Source: an uncultured Halieaceae bacterium (lineage in GTDB: Bacteria > Pseudomonadota > Gammaproteobacteria > Pseudomonadales > Halieaceae). Taken from it: 48,114 bases of DNA. Location: the NCBI GenBank assembly GCA_913031575.1, contig CAJWEV010000012.1:1-48114 (forward strand). Reading direction: 5' to 3'. The position numbers and the translations under genes are program-made. The notes beneath the pieces were generated by a model, which was not told the origin of the DNA, searched no databases, and worked only from the letters and a program-made list of their open reading frames with translations. This document shows positions 18,402-27,161 of this stretch, in pieces. The first letter of the stretch is position 1; every line of letters starts with the position of its first letter.

Positions 18402-19964
18402 ATGAGCGAGCGAATGCAAAAAGTTATTATTGTGGGGGGCGGGTCGGCCGGTTGGCTAGCAGCCAACATCCTTGCTGCGCGTTTTCAGGCAGGCGGCAGT
18501 GGCATCGCCATCACCTTGGTCGAATCACCCAACGTACCAACAGTGGGTGTGGGTGAAGGCACATGGCCTTCAATGAGAACAACGCTTAAGAATATCGGTA
18601 TCGACGAAGCAGACTTCATCAGGCAATGCGACGCCTCAATGAAGCAGGGTACGTGGTTCAAGGACTGGATCAACCAAGACGACCAGCCCTATTACCACCC
18701 CTTCTCGCTGCCCGAGGGCTTTGACACGGTAAACCTCGCTGAACATTGGCTGAACGGTGAAGCCGGAAATATATCGTTCGCAGAAGCGGTAACGCCGCAA
18801 CATGCGGTCTGCGAGCTGGGACGTGCACCCAAACAAATTGGCGTTCCGGGCTATGCATATACCGTCAATTATGGATATCACCTCGATGCGGGAAAGTTCG
18901 CTGCCCTACTAACTGAGAACGCCGTGTCGAAGCTTGGTGTTACTCACATCGAAGCCGATGTAATTGGAGTACTCTGCGATGCTGATGGGTATATCAGTGC
19001 GATAAAAACTGAGCAAGCCGGCCACATCACGGGCGATCTTTTCATCGACTGCACCGGCTTCAAAAGCATGCTGCTAGGCGAACACTATGGTGTTTCGTTG
19101 AAGTCCCAGCGCCAATACCTCTTCAATAACGCCGCCTTAGCCTTGCAAGTACCCTACGAAGATGACGACGCTCCAATCGCTGCAACAACGCACTCCACAG
19201 CGCAGCGGAATGGGTGGGTTTGGGATATTGGACTCCAGCATCGCCGAGGTGTGGGTCATGTGTTTTCAAGCGACTATCAGTCAGTCGGCGAAACCGAAGA
19301 AGTTCTTGATCAGTACCTAAAGTCTACCGGGCGAGCAACGGGACTAGATGGATTAGCTCCCCGGCTACTCAACTTTGAACCAGGCTATCGCGAACGTTTT
19401 TGGGTCAAGAATTGTGTGGGCGTCGGCTTATCAGCAGGCTTTATTGAGCCGCTAGAAGCCTCAGCGCTGGTACTGATCGAACTCAGCGCATCGGCGATAG
19501 CAGAGCAGTTACCTCATGATAGAGCAACAATGGCGGTCGTGGCTAAGCGCTTTAATCGTGAGTTTTCCAGTCGCTGGGAGCAAATTATTGACTTCCTAAA
19601 GCTTCACTATGCGCTGTCTCAACGAACCGACTCACAGTATTGGCGAGATAACCGGGACGCTGAATCTATGCCGGAGACATTGGCGGAGAATCTTCTTCTG
19701 TGGCGATCACGGGCGCCTTGGTATTATGACGACAGACGAAATGATGAAATGTTCCCGTCTGCAAGTTACCAATACGTGCTTTACGGTATGGGCTTTGAAT
19801 CAGCGGTAAATGCCTCGCAGCTAAGGAATAACCAACACCAGAGCGAAACGGCGCTACGGTTCTTTGCCGAGGTAAAGAAGAAAGCACAGCGATATGGCCA
19901 GCACCTTCCTCCTAATCGATTTCTAATGCATCAAGTGCAAGAAAAGAACTTCGCGGCGATTTAA
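18402..19964 (+). CDS. Flavin-dependent tryptophan-halogenase family protein, divergent form
   Basis: Member (520 residues) of the flavin-dependent halogenase family (PF04820), which uses FADH2, O2 and halide to halogenate electron-rich aromatics. Visible are the FAD loop GGGSAGWLA (12-20), GVGEGTWPSM (49-58), the lysine that carries the active halogen species (K81 in ASMKQGTWF) and the glutamate E352 in FIEPLEAS. The family motif WxWxIP is present only as W272-V-W274-D-I-G277, with Gly replacing Pro. Natural substrate unknown; it may be a peptide, protein or small molecule rather than free tryptophan. It is the first gene of the four-gene operon with SapC, cupin and a second halogenase. Confidence 0.9.
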   Translation: MSERMQKVIIVGGGSAGWLAANILAARFQAGGSGIAITLVESPNVPTVGVGEGTWPSMRTTLKNIGIDEADFIRQCDASMKQGTWFKDWINQDDQPYYHPFSLPEGFDTVNLAEHWLNGEAGNISFAEAVTPQHAVCELGRAPKQIGVPGYAYTVNYGYHLDAGKFAALLTENAVSKLGVTHIEADVIGVLCDADGYISAIKTEQAGHITGDLFIDCTGFKSMLLGEHYGVSLKSQRQYLFNNAALALQVPYEDDDAPIAATTHSTAQRNGWVWDIGLQHRRGVGHVFSSDYQSVGETEEVLDQYLKSTGRATGLDGLAPRLLNFEPGYRERFWVKNCVGVGLSAGFIEPLEASALVLIELSASAIAEQLPHDRATMAVVAKRFNREFSSRWEQIIDFLKLHYALSQRTDSQYWRDNRDAESMPETLAENLLLWRSRAPWYYDDRRNDEMFPSASYQYVLYGMGFESAVNASQLRNNQHQSETALRFFAEVKKKAQRYGQHLPPNRFLMHQVQEKNFAAI

Positions 19965-19974
19965 GGGACAGACA

Positions 19975-20691
19975 TTGAGTAATATTCAAAAGTTAAACAA
20001 TGTGCAGCACGCGCAGGTACGCATAAAACAATCCCCCTGCGTCTCCGATGAAATCATGTTCTCGCCTGTTTACACCAGCGAAATGCGCGCGTTGCAAAGT
20101 AACTTCCCGCTCATGTTTTACAAAAATCCGCAGGAGAACACGTTTCAGCCCATTGCCCTATTCGGGTTCGAGCAGGGAGAGAATCTCTTTATTGACGATG
20201 AGCAGTGGCACTGCCAGTACATCCCCATGCTGGTTCAGCGGGGCCCCCTCATGATAGCCGTTGATGGTCAGACCGACACGGGAGAGCCCGCCCGAGTGGT
20301 GGCCATTGACATGGACCACCCCAACATTAGTGAAACTGAGGGAGAGCCACTTTTCCTCGAGTTTGGTGGAAACACGGAATATCTTGATCGCTTGGCGACG
20401 ATGCTCGAAGGGATTCACTTAGGGCATACGACGACGCCCCAGTTCGCTGAGGCTTTGGCGCAGCACGGTCTAATCACATCAATTACGCTAAAGATCACTC
20501 TACGCAACGGACAGGATCATGCCCTAGAGGGATTTTATGCAGTGGATGATGAAAAACTACAGGTACTCAACGATGAAGCCACTACAGACTTACATCGCCG
20601 TGGCCATTTGCTACCCGCGTATATGATGATTGCCTCTCAATCGCAGCTCAAGCGCCTGATCGACCTCAAAAATCAAAAGGTTATGGGTTAA
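19975..20691 (+). CDS. SapC family protein
   Basis: Protein of 238 residues that I recognise as a SapC-like family member (PF07277), named after a Campylobacter surface-array-linked gene. Family traits include the basic start with HAQVRIKQSP, SPVYTSEMRALQSNFPLMFYKNP (near 35-55), a central GFEQGENLFIDD and the C-terminal LLPAYMMIASQSQLKRLIDLKNQ. No catalytic motif, signal peptide or membrane helix is evident. No biochemical function is established to my knowledge; genes of this family are often found with TonB receptors and halogenase homologues. The TTG start has AAGGGA six bases upstream and lies ten bases behind halogenase 1. Confidence 0.85.
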   Translation: MSNIQKLNNVQHAQVRIKQSPCVSDEIMFSPVYTSEMRALQSNFPLMFYKNPQENTFQPIALFGFEQGENLFIDDEQWHCQYIPMLVQRGPLMIAVDGQTDTGEPARVVAIDMDHPNISETEGEPLFLEFGGNTEYLDRLATMLEGIHLGHTTTPQFAEALAQHGLITSITLKITLRNGQDHALEGFYAVDDEKLQVLNDEATTDLHRRGHLLPAYMMIASQSQLKRLIDLKNQKVMG

Positions 20692-20697
20692 CGCCTC

Positions 20698-21717
20698 ATG
20701 CCCGCCTGTAACGAAGCGACACTGATTACCGAAGTAGACCTGCCAGCCGGATCGCCGCCCCCAGATGTCTTACTAACTTCCGATACGCCCTGGGTTGCGC
20801 GAGGCTATCTGAATGAATGGCCCATTGTTCAACACGCTGCAGACAGCACTGAAAAAGCACTCGACTATCTAGCTAGTTTCTATCAGGGCAGGCCCATCAA
20901 TGCCTTTCTTGCAGATCCGGAGTCCAAGGGACGCTTTTTTTATAACGAAGATGTCACCGGTTTTAATTTCGTACAGGTGAATACCCGACTAGATCAGGTC
21001 TTTAGCAAGCTCCTATCACTTAAGGACGAATCAAACCCACCATCACTTTATGTTGGGTCAACACAGACCAATGTCTGGCTACCTGGCTTCAACGAAGCAC
21101 ATGCACTGCCGATGGCCCTTCCAGGCGTCATGATCAGTCTGTGGATTGGTAATCAATCTAAAGTTGCCGCGCATTTTGACTTCCCGCGCAATATTGCAGG
21201 CTGTGTCATCGGGCAGCGCAGATTCACCCTATTTCCACCTGATCAGGTGGCCAACTTGTACGTCGGTCCATGGGATCTTACCCCCGCAGGCCAACCCATC
21301 AGCATGGTGGACTTTGACAACCCGGATTACGAGCGATTCCCGCGATTTGCAGAGGCTGAGCGTAACGCTCTTGTTACCACGCTAGATCCAGGTGATGCCA
21401 TCTACATTCCCAACATGTGGTGGCATCAGGTCGAATCTTTGTCAGCCATTAATGGACTGGTGAATTTCTGGTGGCAGGAAACGCCCGGAGTTTACGGCTC
21501 ACCGACCGAGGCCCTGAAGCATGCTTTTCTAAGCATCCGCTCTCTGCCACTTCATCAGCGCAACGCGCTAAAATCATTGTTTGATCACTATGTATTTGCC
21601 GAGGACACTCAACACCTCGAACATCTGCCAGAGGCGAGCTGGGGTCGGCTAAATACGGTCTCAGATTCACTAGCCCGTCAATTGCGGGCGGAACTGACAA
21701 ATTCATTGAAACGGTAA
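20698..21717 (+). CDS. Cupin-like (JmjC-type) 2-oxoglutarate/Fe(II) oxygenase family protein
   Basis: Protein of 339 residues with the cupin-8/JmjC fold. The iron-binding facial triad is readable: H159 and D161 in AAHFDFPRN, and H243 in PNMWWHQVES. LYVGSTQ near 118 and CVIGQRRFTLFPPDQ near 169 match the family layout of factor-inhibiting-HIF-like hydroxylases, many of which hydroxylate protein or peptide side chains. The substrate is unknown. It sits six bases after SapC and seven before halogenase 2, so all four are probably co-translated as one pathway. A non-catalytic role is unlikely because the triad is intact. Confidence 0.88.
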   Translation: MPACNEATLITEVDLPAGSPPPDVLLTSDTPWVARGYLNEWPIVQHAADSTEKALDYLASFYQGRPINAFLADPESKGRFFYNEDVTGFNFVQVNTRLDQVFSKLLSLKDESNPPSLYVGSTQTNVWLPGFNEAHALPMALPGVMISLWIGNQSKVAAHFDFPRNIAGCVIGQRRFTLFPPDQVANLYVGPWDLTPAGQPISMVDFDNPDYERFPRFAEAERNALVTTLDPGDAIYIPNMWWHQVESLSAINGLVNFWWQETPGVYGSPTEALKHAFLSIRSLPLHQRNALKSLFDHYVFAEDTQHLEHLPEASWGRLNTVSDSLARQLRAELTNSLKR

Positions 21718-21724
21718 GAGTGGA

Positions 21725-23215
21725 ATGTCTGAACGGAAAGTGGAACGCGTAGTCATTGCCGGTGGTGGGACGGCTGGCTGGATGGCAGCCGCTGCCCTAT
21801 CGCGTCTCGTTGGTCGAGAGCTCTCCGTTACCCTGGTGGAGTCTGAAGAGATTGGCACTGTCGGGGTTGGTGAGGCGACCATTCCCAGCATACTGACGAT
21901 CAATCGATTGCTTCAAATACCCGAACCCGATTTCATCAAGCTGACCAGCGGCACCTTCAAGTTGGGTATTCGCTTTGAGAACTGGCGAACAGAGGGCGAA
22001 GACTACTTCCATTCATTTGGTGATACCGGGAAAGGTTCATGGGCGGCAGGGTTTCATCACTTCTGGCTTCGCGCACAAGAACTGGGGCTTGCCGAGCAGT
22101 ACGGCGAATACTGTCCCGAGCTGAAAGCTGCCGAGGCGGAGCGCTTTGCTATCACCAGTGAAAACAGGCTCAACTACGCCTATCACCTCGATGCGTCAAA
22201 ATATGGCATGTACCTGCGCAAAATGGCGGAGACCTCTGGCGTTACTCGCGTTGAGGGAAAGATCAACCAAGTCGACACCTGCCCCCACGATGGTTTTATC
22301 GAGGCACTGGTGCTCGACAATGGTCATCGCATTGAGGGCGATCTCTTTATCGACTGTACGGGATTCAGAGCGTTGCTGTCCGAGGGTACATTGAGAACGG
22401 GCTTCGATGATTGGAGCCACTGGTTACCTGCGAATCGCGCATGGGCAGTCCAAAGTGAACTGTCAGAGCACCCCAAGCCTTACACCAGAGCAATTGCCCA
22501 TAAAGTGGGCTGGCAGTGGCGGATACCGTTGCAGCACCGTGCCGGTAATGGTCTGGTCTACTGTAACGACTTCATGGATGAAGAGACGGCCCGGGAGCTA
22601 CTGCTCGAGAACGTGCCGGAGAAAACTCTCGTTGAGCCACGTCCGATACGCTTTATAACGGGCCAAAGAAAGCAGTATTGGAATAAAAACTGCATCGCCA
22701 TTGGCTTGTCGAGTGGCTTCATCGAACCTTTGGAGTCGACCAGCATCCATTTTATTCAGAACGGCATTATGTGGCTGTTGCTCATGTTTCCCGATCTTTT
22801 TATCGAAGAGAGTACGGTGCGCGAGTACAACACGAAAATGCGATCTGAAGCCGAGCACATTAGAGATTTTATTGTTCTGCATTATGCGCTCAATGAACGA
22901 CAAGGTGATCCCTTCTGGGATCACTGTCGAAACATGGAGTTGCCGGACTCGCTTAAACACCGGATGAAGCTGTTTGAGCGTTCAGCCCGTGTCTTCAAGC
23001 CGCAAGACGACGTCTTTGCAGAGAACTCCTGGGTGCAGGTCATGATGGGCCAAGGGCTCACACCGCAGGGATACCACAACATTGCACAAGCGATGTCCGC
23101 CGAGCAAATGACTGCATTCTTGAAAGGCATTCAACACGAAGTCGCTCAAACCGTTGCGAAACTGCCGCAGCATGGGGCGTTTGTAAATACGTTGATACAG
23201 CACGCGAAAGTCTGA
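21725..23215 (+). CDS. Flavin-dependent tryptophan-halogenase family protein, canonical motifs
   Basis: Second halogenase of the operon, 496 residues. Motifs are complete: FAD loop GGGTAGWMAA (13-22), GVGEATIPSI (47-56), catalytic K79 in SGTFKLGIRFENW (the same residue number as in PrnA), W263-x-W265-R-I-P268 and E337 in FIEPLESTS. It is thus more conventional than halogenase 1, whose motif ends in IG. The paralogues share the start MSER and overall plan but differ in the central region. It is probably a non-tryptophan-specific (BrvH-like, TonB-receptor-associated) member. It needs a flavin reductase partner; none lies in this operon, though two flavin reductase-like genes lie at 1.4-2.5 kb. 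Confidence 0.92.
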   Translation: MSERKVERVVIAGGGTAGWMAAAALSRLVGRELSVTLVESEEIGTVGVGEATIPSILTINRLLQIPEPDFIKLTSGTFKLGIRFENWRTEGEDYFHSFGDTGKGSWAAGFHHFWLRAQELGLAEQYGEYCPELKAAEAERFAITSENRLNYAYHLDASKYGMYLRKMAETSGVTRVEGKINQVDTCPHDGFIEALVLDNGHRIEGDLFIDCTGFRALLSEGTLRTGFDDWSHWLPANRAWAVQSELSEHPKPYTRAIAHKVGWQWRIPLQHRAGNGLVYCNDFMDEETARELLLENVPEKTLVEPRPIRFITGQRKQYWNKNCIAIGLSSGFIEPLESTSIHFIQNGIMWLLLMFPDLFIEESTVREYNTKMRSEAEHIRDFIVLHYALNERQGDPFWDHCRNMELPDSLKHRMKLFERSARVFKPQDDVFAENSWVQVMMGQGLTPQGYHNIAQAMSAEQMTAFLKGIQHEVAQTVAKLPQHGAFVNTLIQHAKV

Positions 23216-23358
23216 TCCGCTCTCCTTATTTCAACTTTTATCTTTGCATGGCGTCTGCGGTGTTAGACAAGATGCTCTGTCGTACACCCATTGTTCGCTG
23301 CGCCCATCTGAGGCCTTAAGGAAAATCCCGGCGCGATGCTTTGGTGTAAATTGCCAAG

Positions 23359-23387
23359 CAAAAAAAAGCCGAGCAATTGCCCGGCTT
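23359..23387 (-). terminator. Intrinsic terminator of the GH16 gene
   Basis: On the minus strand AGCCGGGC and GCTCGGCT pair around AATT and are followed by eight Ts. It lies 18 bases after the GH16 stop. No T-run exists in the plus direction. Confidence 0.88.
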
Positions 23388-23404
23388 CTCAGTCAGTCTG
23401 CGGT

Positions 23405-24877
23405 TTAGCGTGTCAGTAGGTAGTTCCACCAAACGCCGTCACCTGCTTCAACAGTTACCGACATTGTGCCGTCTTCGTTGAGGTAGGCGTTGTAGGTGAT
23501 GCTAGCTGGCACATCCGCTGCAGATCCGATCTCAGCACCGTTAATCGCCTTTGGAAGGCCGATGTACGCACCAGCACCATTGAGCGTCAGAGTTTTTGCA
23601 TCGCCATCATAGACGAAGGTCGCGTCAGCAGAACCATCGTGCGGTGCCGCTGGAGCGCCACAGCCTTCGGTCTCTACACCCTGCCACGGCTCAAGCCATG
23701 TCTCATCGCCTTGCACGTTTTCGAATGAGCCGCTGTCACCAAACACGTAAGCGTCATCGAAGTAACAGGCACGCAGCGTTGTTACCCCTGCATCGTTACT
23801 CCACCATGAGACATCAAACTCAGCAGGACCTACACCTAAGGACCCGTCAGAATCCGCCATGTACCAAGTACCAGCAATCGGTGACGGACCTGCAGGTTCC
23901 GCGATCTTGATGATCTTGTAGTTCCACCACACGCCAGCACCTGCTTCGACGGTGACGTACATAGAACCGTCTTCCTGTGGGTGCGCGTTGTAGGTAATGC
24001 TCGCTGGCACATCGGCAATGGAGCTGATTTCTGCACCATTAATCGCCTTAGGCAGCCCTACAAATGAACCCTCGCCAGAAATCTTCAGCGTACCCGCGTC
24101 TTGATCATGGGTCCACGAACCAGGCACGGAGCTGTCATGCGGTGCTACTGGCGCGCCACACTCCTCACCGCCGCCCGACTGCCAAGGCTCGAGCCAAGTC
24201 TCACCTTGGTACTCGATACGGAAGCTGCCATCTGGGTTGAAGATGTACTCGTCATCGTAGTAGCAATCTCGCAGTGCAATCACACCGTCATCACCGCTCC
24301 ACCAGGAGACATCGAACTCAGCAGGACCGACACCCAAGGAACCTGCTTCGGGGGCAATCACCCAGGTACCCTGGAATGGCGATGGGGGTGGTGGCTCAGC
24401 CGTCTTGATGAACTTGTAGTTCCACCAAACGCCCGCACCTGCTTCAACAGTTACCAGCAGGGAACCATCTTCTTGCTCGTAAGCATTGTAGACAATGCTG
24501 CCAGGGGCATCACCCAGTGAGGATATTTCAGCACCGTTGATAGCCTTTGGTAAGCCCATGTAAGACCCTTGACCATTGATGGTCAGCGTTTGAGCGGCTT
24601 CATCGTATTCAAACGTCGCAGGGATAGAAGCATCGTAGGGTGCGACAGGCGCGCCGCATTCTTCACCACCGCCCGACTGCCAGGGCTCCAACCAGGTTTC
24701 GTCACCCAAGACATTGCGGAAAGATCCATCACGGCCGAAGACGTACTCGTCGTCGTAGTAACACGCACGCAACGCGATTACTCCGTCGTCACCGCTCCAC
24801 CATGAAACATCAAATTCCGCAGGGCCTACGCCAAGTGAACCAGCCTCGGGTGCCAGCATCCAGGTCCCTAGGATGCC
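23405..24877 (-). repeat. Three tandem ~500-bp coding repeats in the GH16 gene
   Basis: Repeat units run 24877-24380, 24379-23882 and 23881-23405. Each encodes the invariant strings SLGVGPAEFDVSWWS, ETWLEPWQ, GLPKAINGAEI and VEAG-GVWWNY. Each also has two conserved Cys (CYYDD/CYFDD and CGAP). The linkers between repeats are Pro-rich (EPPPPS, EPAGPS). Twenty-two tryptophans fall in 490 residues. I do not recognise a named domain; glycan binding is a guess. Confidence 0.9.
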
Positions 24878-27037
24878 AGTATCTTCAACTTCCTCACCAG
24901 CCAGCCGCTCTAGTCGGATATTTGCCACTTTCAGCGACTTACCGCCCTGTTCACCGTTTGGTGACAGTACTAGGAACGCTTTGACAGCACCCAAGTTCAA
25001 ACGTCCACCTGGAGGGTTGTTCTGTTCTGCATTAGTGGAAAGCAGGAGATCCGAAATCGGGATCTCGAAGCTCTTCCAAGTACCAGCAGCGTAGCCACTC
25101 AGGTCAAGCTCTATCGGGCCAGTACCCTGCGGATAATCATTCTCTACCTTGTAGATAATGCCATCGGCGACCGTCTCTGCAGATAAATTAATGTCGAACT
25201 TCAATTTACCGCCAGCAGAATCACTCAGATCAAGACCTTGGTCGTCCTTGATAAACCATGCGCCACCAACACCGTCACCGAAGTTCACTTGCACCGCGTT
25301 AGGACCGATGGCGTCATCACCTGTTGGAACAACTGACCAAGTCACTTGGTTTGATGTGTTGCCGTCACAGTAGTCTGAAGCAAATGCGTTCTCGGCCGAT
25401 ACCGCACAGATACCGGGCGACCACGCAGAGCCCGCCTCACCATTTTCATCTAGTACCGTGATCACAAGATCATCAGTTGCGCGTGCTGGAGCAGAAATGC
25501 CGCAATCGCCGTCTGGCGTACCACACACTAACCGGATATTGTCCAACTGCAGGTGGGCAGCAGCACTCGGCTCGATGACCACAAGATTCTGAACAGCACC
25601 CAAAGCAAGCGTTCGCTCACCACGGTTAGCAAGGATCTGATTGATCGATGCACTGTACGAGAACCACTCGTTCTTAGGCATGGCCGAGACATCAAGTGTC
25701 ACACTGCCAAGCGCAGGATACCCACTATCCATTTTGATCGAGATTGTGCTGTTGGGTGCAGTCATTGAGCTGTCGATGTACATATCAAACTTCAGCTCGC
25801 CGCCACCACGGTGACCGTATACGTCAATGATTTTGCCATCGGCCGCGTTGATCACGACGTTACCGCCGCCATCACTCATAACATCGAGCACGTTACCTCG
25901 GCCTTCAACAGCCACTTCCGAAACACTGATATCAATTGCGCCTTCGTTGTTCCAGCCAACAGCCGCCTGTAAGTCGCGTGTCACGTCGCCTGTGAGGAAG
26001 GTCCACGCCAGAGGACCAACAGAATCAGTGTAGATGTCTGTCGTAACGACCTCAGGGCTCTGTGCATTGGGAGACTCGACCGAGCGGTCAGCAAGGCTGT
26101 TACAGCCGACGCCGTTCGATGTCGCGTAGGAGCACTCATAGACACGGATGTAGTCGACAACCATTTCGCCGGGAACAGCTGTTGGGTCGAGTTCAACGCC
26201 TGGACCAATACCACCCACTGCAAGGTTCACTATGAGGTGAAATTCTCGATCGAAGGGTGCAGAGGGGTCACTCGCCAACTGATAACCGTTCGTAGCGTCC
26301 TTGAAGTAATAGCTGTAGTAAACGTCTTTGTTTACGGTTCTGAGGTGCTCGCCGTCAACGAACCAACGCAGATAATCACCTGACCATTCAAGCGAGTAAG
26401 TATGCCAGTCGCTACCATCGTCGACATCGGCGCCTTCACTCGTAATTTGGTTGAGAGGCCACTCGAAACCGTAGTGAGCAGCCATGAATACGCCCTGATT
26501 ATCAGTGCCCGCATTCACCACTTCCATAATATCGATCTCACCACCGGCAGCCCATGTGCCATAAGTCGTGTCCGTCGGCATCATCCACACAGCTGACCAC
26601 ATACCATCACCCGGGGCAGCTTTGGCACGAATGTCGACACGGCCGTATTTGAAATCAAACTTACTAAGCGAACGCATGCGCGCTGAGGTGTACGCACTGT
26701 TACCCGCATCTTCCTGACGAGCCTCAATCACAAGCGCAGTTGTATCGTCGACTTCCTGGATAGATGCATTTTCAGCTTGGTAATACTGCAGTTCATAGTT
26801 ACCCCAACCTGGCAGCCCATTATCGCTACCGTCTCCCAGTTGGAACGTCCAGTTACCAGAATCCACCGCGCTGCCGTCGAATTCATCAGACCAAACCAGC
26901 CTCCACTCTTCTTCTTCCTCAAGGTAAAACGGCTCGACGTCAGGAGCAGTTGCACTACCCCCGCCACAGGCGTTTAGGAGAGCTGCCGCAAGGCCGATGC
27001 CAACGAGACGGCCATGACGATACAAGCGATCAAACAT
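23405..27037 (-). CDS. GH16 endo-beta-1,3-glucanase (laminarinase) lipoprotein with two CBM-like domains and three C-terminal repeats
   Basis: Surface lipoprotein of 1210 residues. ATG 27037 is preferred over TTG 27049 because GGGG lies just upstream of it. The signal has lipobox LNAC (C24). The GH16 catalytic domain spans about 45-304, with catalytic residues E167, D169 and E172 in GGEIDIMEVV and laminarinase-type KFDFKYGRVDIRAKA and WPAxxWM-like GMWSAVWMMP. Two beta-sandwich modules resembling the ExoP C-terminal/CBM type follow (about 330-515 and 525-715), then three repeats of about 160 residues (721-886, 887-1052, 1053-1210). It cleaves laminarin or related beta-glucan at the cell surface. 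The LytS/LytTR pair lies upstream, the halogenase operon converges on it. Confidence 0.93.
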   Translation of the reverse strand: MFDRLYRHGRLVGIGLAAALLNACGGGSATAPDVEPFYLEEEEEWRLVWSDEFDGSAVDSGNWTFQLGDGSDNGLPGWGNYELQYYQAENASIQEVDDTTALVIEARQEDAGNSAYTSARMRSLSKFDFKYGRVDIRAKAAPGDGMWSAVWMMPTDTTYGTWAAGGEIDIMEVVNAGTDNQGVFMAAHYGFEWPLNQITSEGADVDDGSDWHTYSLEWSGDYLRWFVDGEHLRTVNKDVYYSYYFKDATNGYQLASDPSAPFDREFHLIVNLAVGGIGPGVELDPTAVPGEMVVDYIRVYECSYATSNGVGCNSLADRSVESPNAQSPEVVTTDIYTDSVGPLAWTFLTGDVTRDLQAAVGWNNEGAIDISVSEVAVEGRGNVLDVMSDGGGNVVINAADGKIIDVYGHRGGGELKFDMYIDSSMTAPNSTISIKMDSGYPALGSVTLDVSAMPKNEWFSYSASINQILANRGERTLALGAVQNLVVIEPSAAAHLQLDNIRLVCGTPDGDCGISAPARATDDLVITVLDENGEAGSAWSPGICAVSAENAFASDYCDGNTSNQVTWSVVPTGDDAIGPNAVQVNFGDGVGGAWFIKDDQGLDLSDSAGGKLKFDINLSAETVADGIIYKVENDYPQGTGPIELDLSGYAAGTWKSFEIPISDLLLSTNAEQNNPPGGRLNLGAVKAFLVLSPNGEQGGKSLKVANIRLERLAGEEVEDTGILGTWMLAPEAGSLGVGPAEFDVSWWSGDDGVIALRACYYDDEYVFGRDGSFRNVLGDETWLEPWQSGGGEECGAPVAPYDASIPATFEYDEAAQTLTINGQGSYMGLPKAINGAEISSLGDAPGSIVYNAYEQEDGSLLVTVEAGAGVWWNYKFIKTAEPPPPSPFQGTWVIAPEAGSLGVGPAEFDVSWWSGDDGVIALRDCYYDDEYIFNPDGSFRIEYQGETWLEPWQSGGGEECGAPVAPHDSSVPGSWTHDQDAGTLKISGEGSFVGLPKAINGAEISSIADVPASITYNAHPQEDGSMYVTVEAGAGVWWNYKIIKIAEPAGPSPIAGTWYMADSDGSLGVGPAEFDVSWWSNDAGVTTLRACYFDDAYVFGDSGSFENVQGDETWLEPWQGVETEGCGAPAAPHDGSADATFVYDGDAKTLTLNGAGAYIGLPKAINGAEIGSAADVPASITYNAYLNEDGTMSVTVEAGDGVWWNYLLTR

Positions 27038-27047
27038 GAGTAACCCC
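27038..27047 (-). promoter_or_regulatory. Leader motif GGGGTTACTC before the GH16 start
   Basis: Identical to the ten bases before the TonB receptor start at 15328-15337. Here it abuts the ATG, giving a GGGG Shine-Dalgarno site six bases from the start codon. Confidence 0.45.
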
Positions 27048-27153
27048 AATTAATTGAATATTTATTTAGATTTAGCAGAGTGCTTTATCCCACATCAAAG
27101 AACAGCACTTAATACAAACACGACGATAGGGACTTACAGCAAGACAAGTGGGA

Positions 27154-27161
27154 AAGCGCTT
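27154..27161. promoter_or_regulatory. Palindrome AAGCGCTT upstream of GH16, candidate operator
   Basis: AAGCGCTT has the central-CG symmetry of many LacI-family operators and lies 117 bp before the GH16 start codon, in the 133-bp gap after the LytTR gene. A second inverted pair, AGTGCT (27079-27084) and AGCACT (27104-27109), lies between it and the gene. No LacI-type gene is in the window, so this is suggestive only. Confidence 0.35.

Noticed and set aside
23405-24877. The evenly spaced repeats were considered as a CRISPR-like array
   Set aside because: Units are about 500 bp, in frame and protein-coding; no short repeats with unique spacers exist.
24101-24984. Several plus-strand frames opposite the GH16 repeats
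   Set aside because: Their repeated composition is explained by the antisense of the three tandem coding repeats.
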